From the NCBI RefSeq assembly GCF_002105285.1, contig NZ_MUHR01000021.1, forward strand, positions 1-35,374: 35,374 bases of DNA, given 5' to 3'. The translations under genes and the position numbers were made by a program. The DNA comes from Planktotalea arctica (GTDB lineage Bacteria > Pseudomonadota > Alphaproteobacteria > Rhodobacterales > Rhodobacteraceae). The notes under the pieces were generated by a model. That model ran no database searches and was not told the origin of the DNA. It saw nothing but the letters and a program-made list of their open reading frames with translations. This document shows, one piece after another, positions 1-6,801 of this stretch (positions are counted from its first letter, which is position 1; the number at the start of each line of letters is the position of its first letter).

Positions 1-174
1 GGTAATTCTGAAATCCGCAAATCGTCATTGTTGTCATGCTCCTTTGGTTTGGAAGCATGGGCCAAATTACTCATACACAGAAGATCGGACACTCTCGGCA
101 AAGCAGCAAGTCGCTATGAGCACGCCCTGAAAGCTTTAACTGCGCAGTTTTGCTTGAGCTGAACCACACAGCCC

Positions 175-208
175 AAAACCTCATAGAATTCGTATAGTAT
201 GAGGTTTT
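175..208. repeat. 11-bp-arm perfect inverted repeat upstream of a recombinase
   Basis: AAAACCTCATA at 175-185 is exactly mirrored by TATGAGGTTTT at 198-208, with a 12-nt spacer. The arms are AT-rich and a single extra T follows, so it would be a poor intrinsic terminator. It lies 117 bp upstream of a tyrosine recombinase gene. The 11-bp arm length is like that of Xer-type core sites, but Xer spacers are usually 6-8 bp. The role is unknown: terminator, operator or recombination core. Confidence 0.6.
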
Positions 209-325
209 TGCTTAACCCATTGAATTCATTGATGGACCATTCGGTGCCATTTCCGGTCGCCCAACCAATACCTCAGACTTTATGCTCAAAGCACACAAAA
301 GCTTAGGTTTTGAGGGGATCAGCAC

Positions 326-892
326 ATGCGCCAAGCACAGACTTTGAACGAAGCGCAGCTGCGCAGGGTTATACAGTATTGCCGCAGTCGTCGTCATCCA
401 ACACGTGATGAGACCATCATACTCACCAGTTTCTACGCAGGGCTGAGGGCCAAGGAGATTGCTTCGCTCACAGTTGGCAACGTGTTTGATGAAGGGGGCA
501 ACGTGCGTGAGCAGTTCATTCTCAGTGCAGCACAAAGCAAAGGTGGGCACACACGCACGGTGTATCTCAACCAGCGGCTTCGTAAGGTGCTTGGAGACTA
601 TGGCGCAATCAAATACTTGGGCGATCCACAGCGCCCATTGTTTGAGAGTCAAAAAGGCGGGCACTTCTCAGCCAACACAATGTGTCAGCTGTTTTTGGAC
701 ATCTACAAGGCTGTAGGGCTCAAAGACGCATCAAGTCACTCAGGGCGCAGGACGTACATAACAAGGCTGGCCAACAAAGGCGTGGGCGTGCGTTTGCTGG
801 CAGAGCTGGCGGGACACAGCCACATCTCGACGACACAGAGATATATCGATGTGAATGCGGAGCAGTTGAGTGCCGCTGTGGAGTTACTTTAG
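326..892 (+). CDS. Tyrosine recombinase/integrase, catalytic domain only
   Basis: This 188-aa site-specific recombinase carries the full tyrosine-recombinase active site. Arg is in GLRAKEIASL near residue 41, the beta-hairpin Lys is in SKGGHTRTV near 71, the HSGRR box is near 138-142, the GHSHISTT box follows near 163, and the nucleophile Tyr is in QRYIDV near 172. There is no N-terminal SAM-like core-binding domain. The length suits the short stand-alone integrases seen in Rhodobacterales rather than a truncation, because the ORF starts with its own ATG and runs cleanly to the C-terminal helix. The nearest downstream gene is an unrelated small ORF, so its target is unknown. A perfect inverted repeat lies upstream and is a candidate site. 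The family call is firm; whether the protein is active is not shown. Confidence 0.88.
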   Translation: MRQAQTLNEAQLRRVIQYCRSRRHPTRDETIILTSFYAGLRAKEIASLTVGNVFDEGGNVREQFILSAAQSKGGHTRTVYLNQRLRKVLGDYGAIKYLGDPQRPLFESQKGGHFSANTMCQLFLDIYKAVGLKDASSHSGRRTYITRLANKGVGVRLLAELAGHSHISTTQRYIDVNAEQLSAAVELL

Positions 893-1021
893 GAACTTTC
901 GGCGGCGGCCTCAACCGTTAGACCGGCAGCCGTTTGCTACGGTGCAGCATCGTAAAAGCGGTCGTTTGAAGTTCCCGGCCAAAGATGCAATCCAAACAAG
1001 GAACCAAAAGGAGAGCGACCT

Positions 1022-1198
1022 ATGGGCAAGCTGAAAAAGACAGACGTCTTAACAACTGCACAACCACGATCCGAAACACCGCTCGAAAGAACTACACGTG
1101 CATTTAAAGAAATCACCGACGCTGAAGCCAAAGAACGCGAAGAGAAAACTGCGCGTCTTCGAATGGCCCGTCACGACAGCGAGGCAGGTGATACATAG
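1022..1198 (+). CDS. Small highly charged hypothetical protein
   Basis: This 58-aa ORF begins MGKLKKTDVLTT and ends RMARHDSEAGDT. A good ribosome binding site (AAAGGAG) lies about 7 bases before the ATG, which is the main reason to believe it. The protein is dominated by Lys, Arg, Glu and Thr, has no hydrophobic stretch, and its middle (FKEITDAEAKEREEKTARLR) looks like one long amphipathic helix. I recognise no family. It sits alone between the recombinase and a long stretch without genes. Confidence 0.5.
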   Translation: MGKLKKTDVLTTAQPRSETPLERTTRAFKEITDAEAKEREEKTARLRMARHDSEAGDT

Positions 1199-1422
1199 AC
1201 CGATGTCCGAGTCAGCTTAGAACGAACGTGTGCTGCGGAATAAACCAAGGACCAATAAGCGGGATTCTTGGGCTGTTGGGCATATGATGGGAAAATGGGG
1301 CTTCCGGCCCATTGCCGACATTGACCACCCCTCGGCAATGCTGCGGTGCGGCCCGCCATTCCGGCCATTCGCTGCAACTGCAAAACCCACGATGGTTGAA
1401 TTCACACAGTGCGGACAAAAGA
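1199..1422. other. Intergenic stretch resembling dispersed roseobacter sequence
   Basis: No convincing gene. Both strands are open for about 200 bases, but no initiation signal is evident and the translations have no domain character. The stretch around 1290-1400, including GCCATTCGCTGCAAC, resembles sequence that recurs between genes in roseobacter genomes. That recollection is general knowledge, not a search result. Related-looking words occur near 3700 and 23530. Confidence 0.35.
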
Positions 1423-1449
1423 GACCTTCGCCGTGAACAGGCGAAGGTC
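1423..1449 (-). terminator. Strong hairpin, probable intrinsic terminator
   Basis: GACCTTCGCC (1423-1432) pairs perfectly with GGCGAAGGTC (1440-1449) across a 7-nt loop. Read on the minus strand, the stem is followed at once by TCTTTTGT, a usable U-tract. On the plus strand CGGTTTTA follows, so it may act in both directions. The only minus-strand frame ending just before it is the short ORF at 1482-1667. Confidence 0.6.
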
Positions 1450-1481
1450 CGGTTTTAGACTTTAGGGATACGTTCTGCGCA

Positions 1482-1667
1482 CTAGGCACGCAGATGATAG
1501 GTCAATGCTGCAGCAATGTAGTGGTTTAGCACGGGGCTAAGGCCCTGCAGAAATGTGGCACTGACATCGATCAATTCGTTGCCAGCTTTTTTCACGTACT
1601 CAGAACCAACAGGCGCATATGTCGACAACGGGAAGTAACGATGAACAACTCCGAAAAACCAAAGCAC
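1482..1667 (-). pseudogene. Possible 3' relic of a minus-strand gene
   Basis: A 61-aa minus-strand frame ends 33 bases before the hairpin terminator. Its C-terminal part (VGSEYVKKAGNELIDVSATF and on) reads like a helical protein end, faintly phasin-like. Its first residues overlap the start of the plus-strand gene at 1641 and have no ribosome binding site, so the true 5' part is missing. The placement before a terminator is the reason to list it; the identity is unknown. Confidence 0.22.
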
Positions 1668-2219
1668 AAGACGACATCAATCAATATTCCCGAAGCCGTT
1701 GGAGTGTTTGACAACGTCGAAGATTTTCAGGCGGCTTTCTACGATCTTCGTGCGGTGGGATTCAGTCGGTATGACATCAGCATTCTCGCCAAACAGGAAG
1801 TTCTCGAAGAAAAGCTGGGCAAAGCTTATTGGCGTGCTTCTGATCTAGAGGACAACCCCGACGCACCGCGCGCGGCTTTCGTCTCAGAGGAAGCGTTTGG
1901 AGAACTGGAAGGGGCCATAACCGGTGGGTTCTTCTTTCTGGGATCGTATATTGCAATGGCTGCGATGCTTACCGCTGCTAGCACACTTGCGGCGTCCGCT
2001 GCCGCTATTGCAATCGGAGGCAGTCCGGCGCTTGTGCTTGGTGCGTTGCTGGCGCGTCGGGTTGGCAAGCAGCACAAGGACTACTACGCAAATCAGATTG
2101 AGCACGGCGGTATCCTGCTCTGGGTCCGCGTAAACGACGCGGCGAAAGAGGATTTGGCCGTTAAGATCATGAAAGAGCATTCAGGACGTGATGTGCATGT
2201 CCATCCATGGAGCGAGTAG
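1641..2219 (+). CDS. Stress-type membrane protein with alternating Ala/Gly helices (17M-like)
   Basis: This 192-aa protein has three parts. The N-terminal segment (about 15-60) contains VGVFDNVEDFQAAFYDLRAV and RYDISILA, the pattern of general-stress-protein-17M/DUF1269-like domains, where a short beta strand and helix describe a flip-in sequence. A hydrophobic middle (about 95-140) is made of Ala/Gly-rich helices (GGFFFLGSYIAMAAML, AAAIAIGGSPALVLGALLA) suitable for membrane insertion. The C-terminal domain (about 150-192) repeats the alpha/beta fold, with GGILLWVRV and DVHVHPWSE. The start is the ATG after AACGGGAAGTAACG. It appears monocistronic. Related proteins are annotated only as hypothetical or low-temperature/stress induced, and the role here is not known. 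Confidence 0.7.
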   Translation: MNNSEKPKHKTTSINIPEAVGVFDNVEDFQAAFYDLRAVGFSRYDISILAKQEVLEEKLGKAYWRASDLEDNPDAPRAAFVSEEAFGELEGAITGGFFFLGSYIAMAAMLTAASTLAASAAAIAIGGSPALVLGALLARRVGKQHKDYYANQIEHGGILLWVRVNDAAKEDLAVKIMKEHSGRDVHVHPWSE

Positions 2220-2475
2220 TATCCGACGTCGCACCTCATAGGTATTTTGATGGACAAGAGGGAGTGAAGCAGCAACAGCATGCCTGCGCGCTTGGTGTCA
2301 AACCACTACAAAGCCCTGACAGTCCGCAATAACTTTCGATCACAGCCTGTGGCTAAAGAAAGGTGGTTTAGCCCAAGTCGGTGGTTGCAGCTGATAGGCG
2401 AGCCGCAGGGAGGCCGTCTTAGTCCAGAGTAGGCCTAAACATGAACAGGTTCTACATCACGTTCTTCGAACTGAG

Positions 2476-2733
2476 TTAGTTGTGTGCTAGAAATCCGCTG
2501 GCCCTGTGCCTCACCCCCCCGCCACCGTCACCGGGCCCCGAAATGTTCTTTGCGACATAGGCCGCTTCGCCCACGCGTGCGATGAGACTGAGCTGGAGTT
2601 CTAGCCTCGCCTTATGGCCTTCTTCGTCGAGGACGATCTTTTCGAACAGGACGCGCGATCCGATGTCACCGTCGTCAAGCGCCTGTCGAGCCGCTTGTGT
2701 GTAAAACTTGATCGCCTCCGACTCGTGTGCCAT
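2476..2733 (-). pseudogene. Bacterioferritin-like relic, C-terminal half only
   Basis: The 85-aa minus-strand frame carries a recognisable ferritin-like helix pair: AHESEAIKFYTQAARQALDD, DIGSRVLFEKIVLDEEGHKA and LELQLSLIARVGEAAYVAKN. The DEEGH motif supplies the second-half di-iron ligands. A normal bacterioferritin is about 155-165 aa with an N-terminal helix pair bearing the first Glu and ExxH ligands. None of that is found upstream: the frame is open only to a TGA about 35 bases before the ATG, and other frames give nothing ferritin-like. The final residues (GGGGVRHRASGFLAHN) also look like a replaced tail. The gene is therefore probably dead. It lies back-to-back with an intact peroxiredoxin, suggesting a former iron/oxidative-stress pair. 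Confidence 0.6.
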
Positions 2734-2883
2734 GACAGCTTCGCCTTTTTCTGTGATTTTCTTCGCAAATCTGAATCAACGCACCGGTTGCGACGCTGAT
2801 GTGCATCAGCGCTGCACGGATATTTCCGACATAGCTTGAGTGCAATTCCGAAAGAACTGCACCGCACAAAAGGATATTTAAGA

Positions 2884-3510
2884 ATGGGCATCCACATCGG
2901 CGACACCGCTCCAGACTTCACCGCGGCCACCACGACAGGCAAGATCAGCTTTCATGACTGGATCGGCGACGACTGGGTGTTCTTCTTCAGCCATCCAGGC
3001 GACTTCACCCCGGTTTGCACCACCGAAATCGGCCGCACCGCGCAACTGGCTGATGAATTCGCCAAGCGCCACGTCAAGCCGCTGGGCCTGTCCACCGATG
3101 GTGTCGAAGAGCATCTGAAATGGATCGAGGATGTGGATGACACGCAGGATACGACGGTCACTTTCCCGATCATCGCCGACCCGGACAGCACCGTGGCGCG
3201 ACTCTACGACATGATCCATGACCATGAGAGCACGACGGCGGCCGTACGGTCGGTGTTCATTATCGATCCGGACAAGAAGATCCGCCTGACAATGACCTAT
3301 CCAATGGACGTGGGCCGCAACTTTGACGAAATCCTGCGCGTGATTGATGCGCTGCAGACCGGCGACACCAATCATATTGCGACTCCCGCCGACTGGCGGC
3401 CCGGTGACGAGGTCATAATCCCGCCCTCCATCGACGATGCGGCGGCAAAGGATTTGTTTCCGCAAGGTTGGACCACTGTCAGGCCCTACCTTCGTACCAC
3501 GACGCTCTGA
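2884..3510 (+). CDS. 1-Cys peroxiredoxin (Prx6 family)
   Basis: A 208-aa thiol peroxidase that reduces peroxides in the cytoplasm. The peroxidatic cysteine is Cys45 in the conserved PGDFTPVCTTE motif, and the upstream HPGDFTPV supplies the active-site Pro and Thr. The long C-terminal domain (PADWRPGDEVIIPPS near 175-190) with no resolving Cys in the family's 2-Cys position marks the Prx6 subgroup; length is typical. I chose ATG 2884, preceded by AAAGG, over an in-frame ATG 48 bases upstream because family members begin MGIHIGDTAPDF or similar. It stands alone, divergent from the bacterioferritin relic. Neither an OxyR nor an iron box could be assigned by eye. Confidence 0.93.
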   Translation: MGIHIGDTAPDFTAATTTGKISFHDWIGDDWVFFFSHPGDFTPVCTTEIGRTAQLADEFAKRHVKPLGLSTDGVEEHLKWIEDVDDTQDTTVTFPIIADPDSTVARLYDMIHDHESTTAAVRSVFIIDPDKKIRLTMTYPMDVGRNFDEILRVIDALQTGDTNHIATPADWRPGDEVIIPPSIDDAAAKDLFPQGWTTVRPYLRTTTL

Positions 3511-4088
3511 GCGACCAACAAATATTGATCTCTTCCTGTGTGTCCGGTGGGGGCAGAACGCATCTCAAAATGAAGGTTATGGCCACGCAGATCATATGAC
3601 GTTGCATCGGGGGATATGACAAACGCGACACTGCTCAATTGCGTTCTTGGAACGTTTGCCTTCGAGCGTGGCTTGCATTTGGCGCACGGGGCGCAAATGA
3701 GTATAGACCGGTCATTCGGTCTTGGTGGTCAAATGAACGCTCGGTCCGCACTGCGGGGGTCCAACAAACGCAAGTTCAACGTCAGTTTTGATTTGGGACT
3801 CGGTCAAAACTCATACGTTTCTGCCACTGGCGAAAACCACTGTTTGTGGCAGGACGGTATTAGCAATACGTTTTTGTCCAAAAGCCGCCGTTAGTGCAGA
3901 TCGCAGCTAACGACTACTTCGAACCAAACAGCGGCTGATACAAACGGCATTGACCGCGATCAACCAGCCGTACCGACATGGCAAAAGAATCAGAAATCAA
4001 AGATCTGAGCAAACCTGCATCAATGTGAGAAGATGGCGGCGGTGCGATAGTGGAACTGTTCGCTGGGCAACAGTGAGCATTCGACAAG
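3511..4088. other. Gene-poor stretch, no supported gene
   Basis: No coding region is supported over about 580 bases. A 92-codon frame at 3616-3894 has an ATG but no good ribosome binding site, and its translation has no domain or hydrophobic pattern. The part at 3670-3770 (GTCATTCGG, GAACGCTCGGTCCGCA) resembles degenerate dispersed roseobacter intergenic sequence, with similar words near 23530. I treat the frame as spurious. Confidence 0.35.
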
Positions 4089-4144
4089 CGAGAAACACGC
4101 GTGGAAAAACACCTCCCTGTTCCCCCCTACTAGCGTGTTTCTCG
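4089..4144 (-). repeat. 12-bp-arm inverted repeat after the Crp/Fnr gene
   Basis: CGAGAAACACGC (4089-4100) is perfectly mirrored by GCGTGTTTCTCG (4133-4144) around a 32-nt interior rich in C and A. It begins 5 bases beyond the stop codon of the minus-strand regulator. It could be a large terminator hairpin for that gene, but no U-tract follows on the minus strand, so a recombination or protein-binding role is equally open. Confidence 0.55.
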
Positions 4145-4148
4145 TCTT

Positions 4149-4904
4149 TCACGCAACGCGGGCCAAAACAGGCGCACTCACTTGAGCAGTAGGCCCAACC
4201 TGATCCAAATAGCTCTCTTCAAAATCTGCAAATTCGACAAGGCTATCATAATCATCAAATGTGACATGCCCATCGCGAAACGTGACCATGCCCTGCTCGC
4301 GCAGCTGTCGCAGTACCCGATTGACATGCACCGCACTCAGCCCGATCGCATCGGCAATCAGGTATTGGGTCAACGGACAGGCATAACCCGCCTTACTGCC
4401 CATCCCGACAAGGGACAATCTGGCACCCAGTTCTAAAAGGAAATGCGCCATACGTTCGGCAGCACCCCGTCGCCCGATGCCCACCAGATGTTCCACGACC
4501 ATGGCTTCGTCACGGGACGCCGTCCAAAAGACCGCTGTGGCCAGCCGGGGCGTTTCTGATAATGCCTTAAAAAGATCAGACGCATGAACTTCGGTAACTT
4601 CTATGTCGGTGACTGGCTCAATGCTGTGATCTGAGACGTGCAGGACCACACTGCGCAACCCTAAAAAGTCGCCCGGGATTTGAAAATCCACGATTTGTCG
4701 TTGGCCGTCATGCAGAATTTTGTACGAATACGCCCAACCAGAAACAAGGATGTAGGCTGCTTGATCCGCTTGCCCTTGATGCACCAAATCGCGCCCGGCG
4801 AAAAAGGTACGCCTGCGCTTGTGCAATCTTTCGAGAACGCAAAGCTCCGCCTCGGACAGTGCCATAAAAGCACCCAGTTTACGTGCGAGTGGTCTCGTTT
4901 CCAT
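4149..4904 (-). CDS. Crp/Fnr-family transcriptional regulator without Fe-S cysteines
   Basis: This 251-aa regulator starts METRPLARKLGAFMALSEAE. The N-terminal cyclic-nucleotide-binding-like beta roll (about 15-125) includes FAGRDLVHQGQ and FQIPGDFLGL; a long dimer helix (about 130-155) and a Crp-type winged helix (about 180-235) follow. The recognition region is LSAVHVNRVLRQLREQG. It lacks the N-terminal cysteine cluster of oxygen-sensing FNR and the E-x-x-S-R triad of FNR/CRP recognition helices, so neither ligand nor site can be copied from FNR. I chose ATG 4904 because GGGA precedes it and the alternative 30 bases upstream has no ribosome binding site. It is divergent from the gene at 5297, with two FNR-like boxes in the shared gap. 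Confidence 0.9.
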   Translation of the reverse strand: METRPLARKLGAFMALSEAELCVLERLHKRRRTFFAGRDLVHQGQADQAAYILVSGWAYSYKILHDGQRQIVDFQIPGDFLGLRSVVLHVSDHSIEPVTDIEVTEVHASDLFKALSETPRLATAVFWTASRDEAMVVEHLVGIGRRGAAERMAHFLLELGARLSLVGMGSKAGYACPLTQYLIADAIGLSAVHVNRVLRQLREQGMVTFRDGHVTFDDYDSLVEFADFEESYLDQVGPTAQVSAPVLARVA

Positions 4905-4958
4905 GATCGTCCCCTTCCCTGAAATAATGAGCACTTATCAAATGAAAATCGGCTTTGA

Positions 4959-4972
4959 CTGATCTCAATCAA
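4959..4972. promoter_or_regulatory. FNR/DNR-like box upstream of the Crp/Fnr gene
   Basis: CTGATCTCAATCAA matches the FNR/DNR consensus TTGAT-N4-ATCAA at 9 of 10 fixed positions. It is 55-68 bases upstream of the regulator's start codon, a reasonable distance for autoregulation. Whether this regulator or another Fnr-type protein binds it is inference. Confidence 0.5.
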
Positions 4973-5204
4973 CTCAAAGCCTGATGTTCCTTGCGAGCTT
5001 GTCACGAATCTCCAAATGAAATTAGTTAGGCTTAGTGTATGGGAGACTGCGCCAATGGACTTTGATCTGAGTCATGTTCGGCAAAACTGCTGTTGGCTGA
5101 GAACACCCCCGTTCCAACACTCATGACCCAAGGTCGGTTTGAACGCGCGTGCCAATTCGGACAATGCGCCATGAGCGGCACCCCTAAGGCCTCGTTTCGC
5201 GGAA

Positions 5205-5218
5205 TTGACGCGCATCAA
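5205..5218. promoter_or_regulatory. FNR/DNR-like box upstream of the 157-aa gene
   Basis: TTGACGCGCATCAA matches TTGAT-N4-ATCAA at 9 of 10 fixed positions. A -10-like TAGATT lies at 5246-5251, so the box centre would be near -45 from a start site at about 5258, close to class II activator spacing. The regulated gene would be the one beginning at 5297. Confidence 0.55.
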
Positions 5219-5296
5219 TTCATCAACGTGACACACGTGGCATTTTAGATTGAATGGCTAGCCTAGGAGGGTCTGTCGTTCAAAAAGAGAGGTCCT

Positions 5297-5770
5297 ATGC
5301 AGCATGATTTTATGCATGCACTGATGTTCCGACAACCGCAGGCCTCGTTAATGGAGTTAGCGGTACTGGAGATTGTGATCGCTGACGCGGGCTATGACAA
5401 TGGAATTGACGTAACAATTTATGCCGTCGGCTCCGGTCAGATTGTCTTTGACACCATACTTGTTGATCCAGATTCCCAAGTTCTACTGACCCATGGAAGC
5501 CCTGAAACAGAAGCTTTTTGGCAGCGTTTGAACCTACACTGTTGTATTGATGTTGTTCAAAACATCTTCGTGACTGCACGGTGCCGTTTCAGCCCCCTCA
5601 CCATTGCTGTCTCAACAAAACGCATTGGACCTGCGGAAACTCGGAATGTACGGTTCCTTCGGTTGGTAGAAGCCCTTTTGGATGAACTGCAAACACGAAG
5701 ACCTAGCTTGACAGCCCAAGTCGCTGTGACGCACAGCAACCCTAGTTTTGACCGTTGTTTTAAATCCTGA
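5297..5770 (+). CDS. Unrecognised 157-aa protein under a probable FNR-type promoter
   Basis: I do not recognise this protein. It is 157 aa, starts MQHDFMHALMF after an AGAGAGG ribosome binding site, and has no signal peptide or membrane helix. The middle contains alternating strands (IDVTIYAVGSGQIVFDTILV, PDSQVLLTHG) and the C-terminal third is helical (FLRLVEALLDELQTRRP). The two adjacent cysteines in LNLHCCIDV could be metal or redox active, but that is speculation. It is divergent from a Crp/Fnr regulator and preceded by an FNR-like box, which suggests response to oxygen, NO or redox state. The next gene, a secreted CIA30-domain protein, starts 62 bases later and may be co-transcribed. Confidence 0.7.
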   Translation: MQHDFMHALMFRQPQASLMELAVLEIVIADAGYDNGIDVTIYAVGSGQIVFDTILVDPDSQVLLTHGSPETEAFWQRLNLHCCIDVVQNIFVTARCRFSPLTIAVSTKRIGPAETRNVRFLRLVEALLDELQTRRPSLTAQVAVTHSNPSFDRCFKS

Positions 5771-5832
5771 ATGTCAGCAATGTTTTAACCATACTCCTTG
5801 CACCCAATTTTCCTCGTAGAGAATGGAACCTG

Positions 5833-6387
5833 ATGCTTTTGATCCCTTTCCGCAGACTGATCTTGATCGTTGCTCTAATATTTCCCGCAGACACATATGC
5901 TGAGGATGCGATGCTTCAATTATCACTCTCTGACCAATCTCGCTGGGCATATGTAAGCGATCAAGTCATGGGCGGTGTATCGCAAGGCGCGGCCTCATTT
6001 GAGGTTGTGGATGGTCAGCCAGCCCTGCGCCTGACCGGTGATGTTAGCACTGCCAATCGTGGTGGGTTCATTCAGGCCCGCACAAATCTTGACCCATCTC
6101 TACCCGAGACAGCACAGGGCGTTATTCTAAACGTACGCGGAAACGATCAAACCTATTTTGTGCACCTAAAGACAAACGGCACATTGTTGCCCTGGCAGTA
6201 TTATCAGGCCCCATTTGAGGTTTCACAAAACTGGACCGAAGTGCGCATTCCCTTCTGCGATTTTGCGGCTTCAGGACGACTCCTGCGCAAGACGCCGAAC
6301 CCGACAGCTGTTCGCAGTTTGGCCGTCGTCGCCTTCGGCCGCGATCACAGCGCAGACCTCACAGTTCGTTCCCTTGGTTTCTATTGA
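5833..6387 (+). CDS. Exported CIA30-domain protein
   Basis: A 184-aa protein with an N-terminal signal peptide (LIPFRRLILIVALIFPADTY, cut after TYA, about residue 23) followed by a CIA30 jelly-roll domain. The family hallmarks are visible: WAYVSDQVMGGVSQG near 38-52, LTGDVSTANRGGFIQAR near 67-83, and VILNVRGNDQTYFVHL near 97-112. CIA30 was named for a complex I assembly factor, but short secreted bacterial versions are uncharacterised and are thought to bind carbohydrate-like or protein ligands. It follows the 157-aa gene closely. The ribosome binding site (GAATGGAACC) is weak, which allows translation coupled to the upstream transcript. Length is normal for the single-domain form. Confidence 0.82.
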   Translation: MLLIPFRRLILIVALIFPADTYAEDAMLQLSLSDQSRWAYVSDQVMGGVSQGAASFEVVDGQPALRLTGDVSTANRGGFIQARTNLDPSLPETAQGVILNVRGNDQTYFVHLKTNGTLLPWQYYQAPFEVSQNWTEVRIPFCDFAASGRLLRKTPNPTAVRSLAVVAFGRDHSADLTVRSLGFY

Positions 6388-6520
6388 TGACAGGATGGGA
6401 CAGCGTCTTCTAAAAAAGGACAGGATCATTGGGGGCTCACGTTCGTTTTGGTGATTGGTGAGGTGCCCCTAGATTTATAGACGCTTTGCTTGGTAATTTT
6501 GAAACCAAGGAGAGACGGAT

Positions 6521-6592
6521 ATGAACAAGGGAATTCGGTTTACGTATGAGTTCAAACAGGACGTTGTGGCGCAGGTCGTTGAGCGTGGGTAA
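6521..6592 (+). mobile_element. IS3-type transposase orfA stub
   Basis: A good ribosome binding site (AAGGAGAG) and ATG open the frame MNKGIRFTYEFKQDVVAQVV, the start of an IS3/IS911-type OrfA helix-turn-helix (usual pattern YSxEFKxxAVxxV). It ends at TAA after 23 codons, in the position where family members continue ERGY or similar. Readthrough gives only a short unrelated tail and no OrfB follows. GGTGAGGTGCCCC near 6459-6471 resembles an IS end but cannot be proved. This is a dead remnant inserted upstream of the sulfite dehydrogenase operon. Confidence 0.62.
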
Positions 6593-6738
6593 CGGCGTAA
6601 AGACATCGGACGCGATGGCCGGTTAAACCCCAAGGCTAACCTACGTCAGTGCCGGGATGTCGGGGCAGTGTTTAGATTTAGTGTGATCACCGCATATTCC
6701 TAGAAGGCCTTGGGGCCAATGCTGGGAAAGACGTTTCG

Positions 6739-6757
6739 CGAAGCAGTGACTGCTTCG
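6739..6757. promoter_or_regulatory. 19-bp dyad upstream of the sulfite dehydrogenase
   Basis: CGAAGCAG-TGA-CTGCTTCG is a perfect 8-bp palindrome with a 3-base centre, ending 44 bases before the start codon of the molybdenum enzyme. Its size suits a dimeric repressor or activator operator or a 5'-UTR hairpin. No regulator is adjacent. Confidence 0.45.
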
Positions 6758-6801
6758 TATAGAATCCATCAAATGGGCAATCAACCGGAGGTATCTTAAC
6801 C

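Noticed and set aside
1230-1436. 68-codon frames on both strands
   Set aside because: Open on both strands with no initiation signal, and reminiscent of repeated intergenic DNA in roseobacters.
3616-3894. 92-codon frame as a gene
   Set aside because: No ribosome binding site, no domain, and the sequence looks like degenerate dispersed intergenic material.
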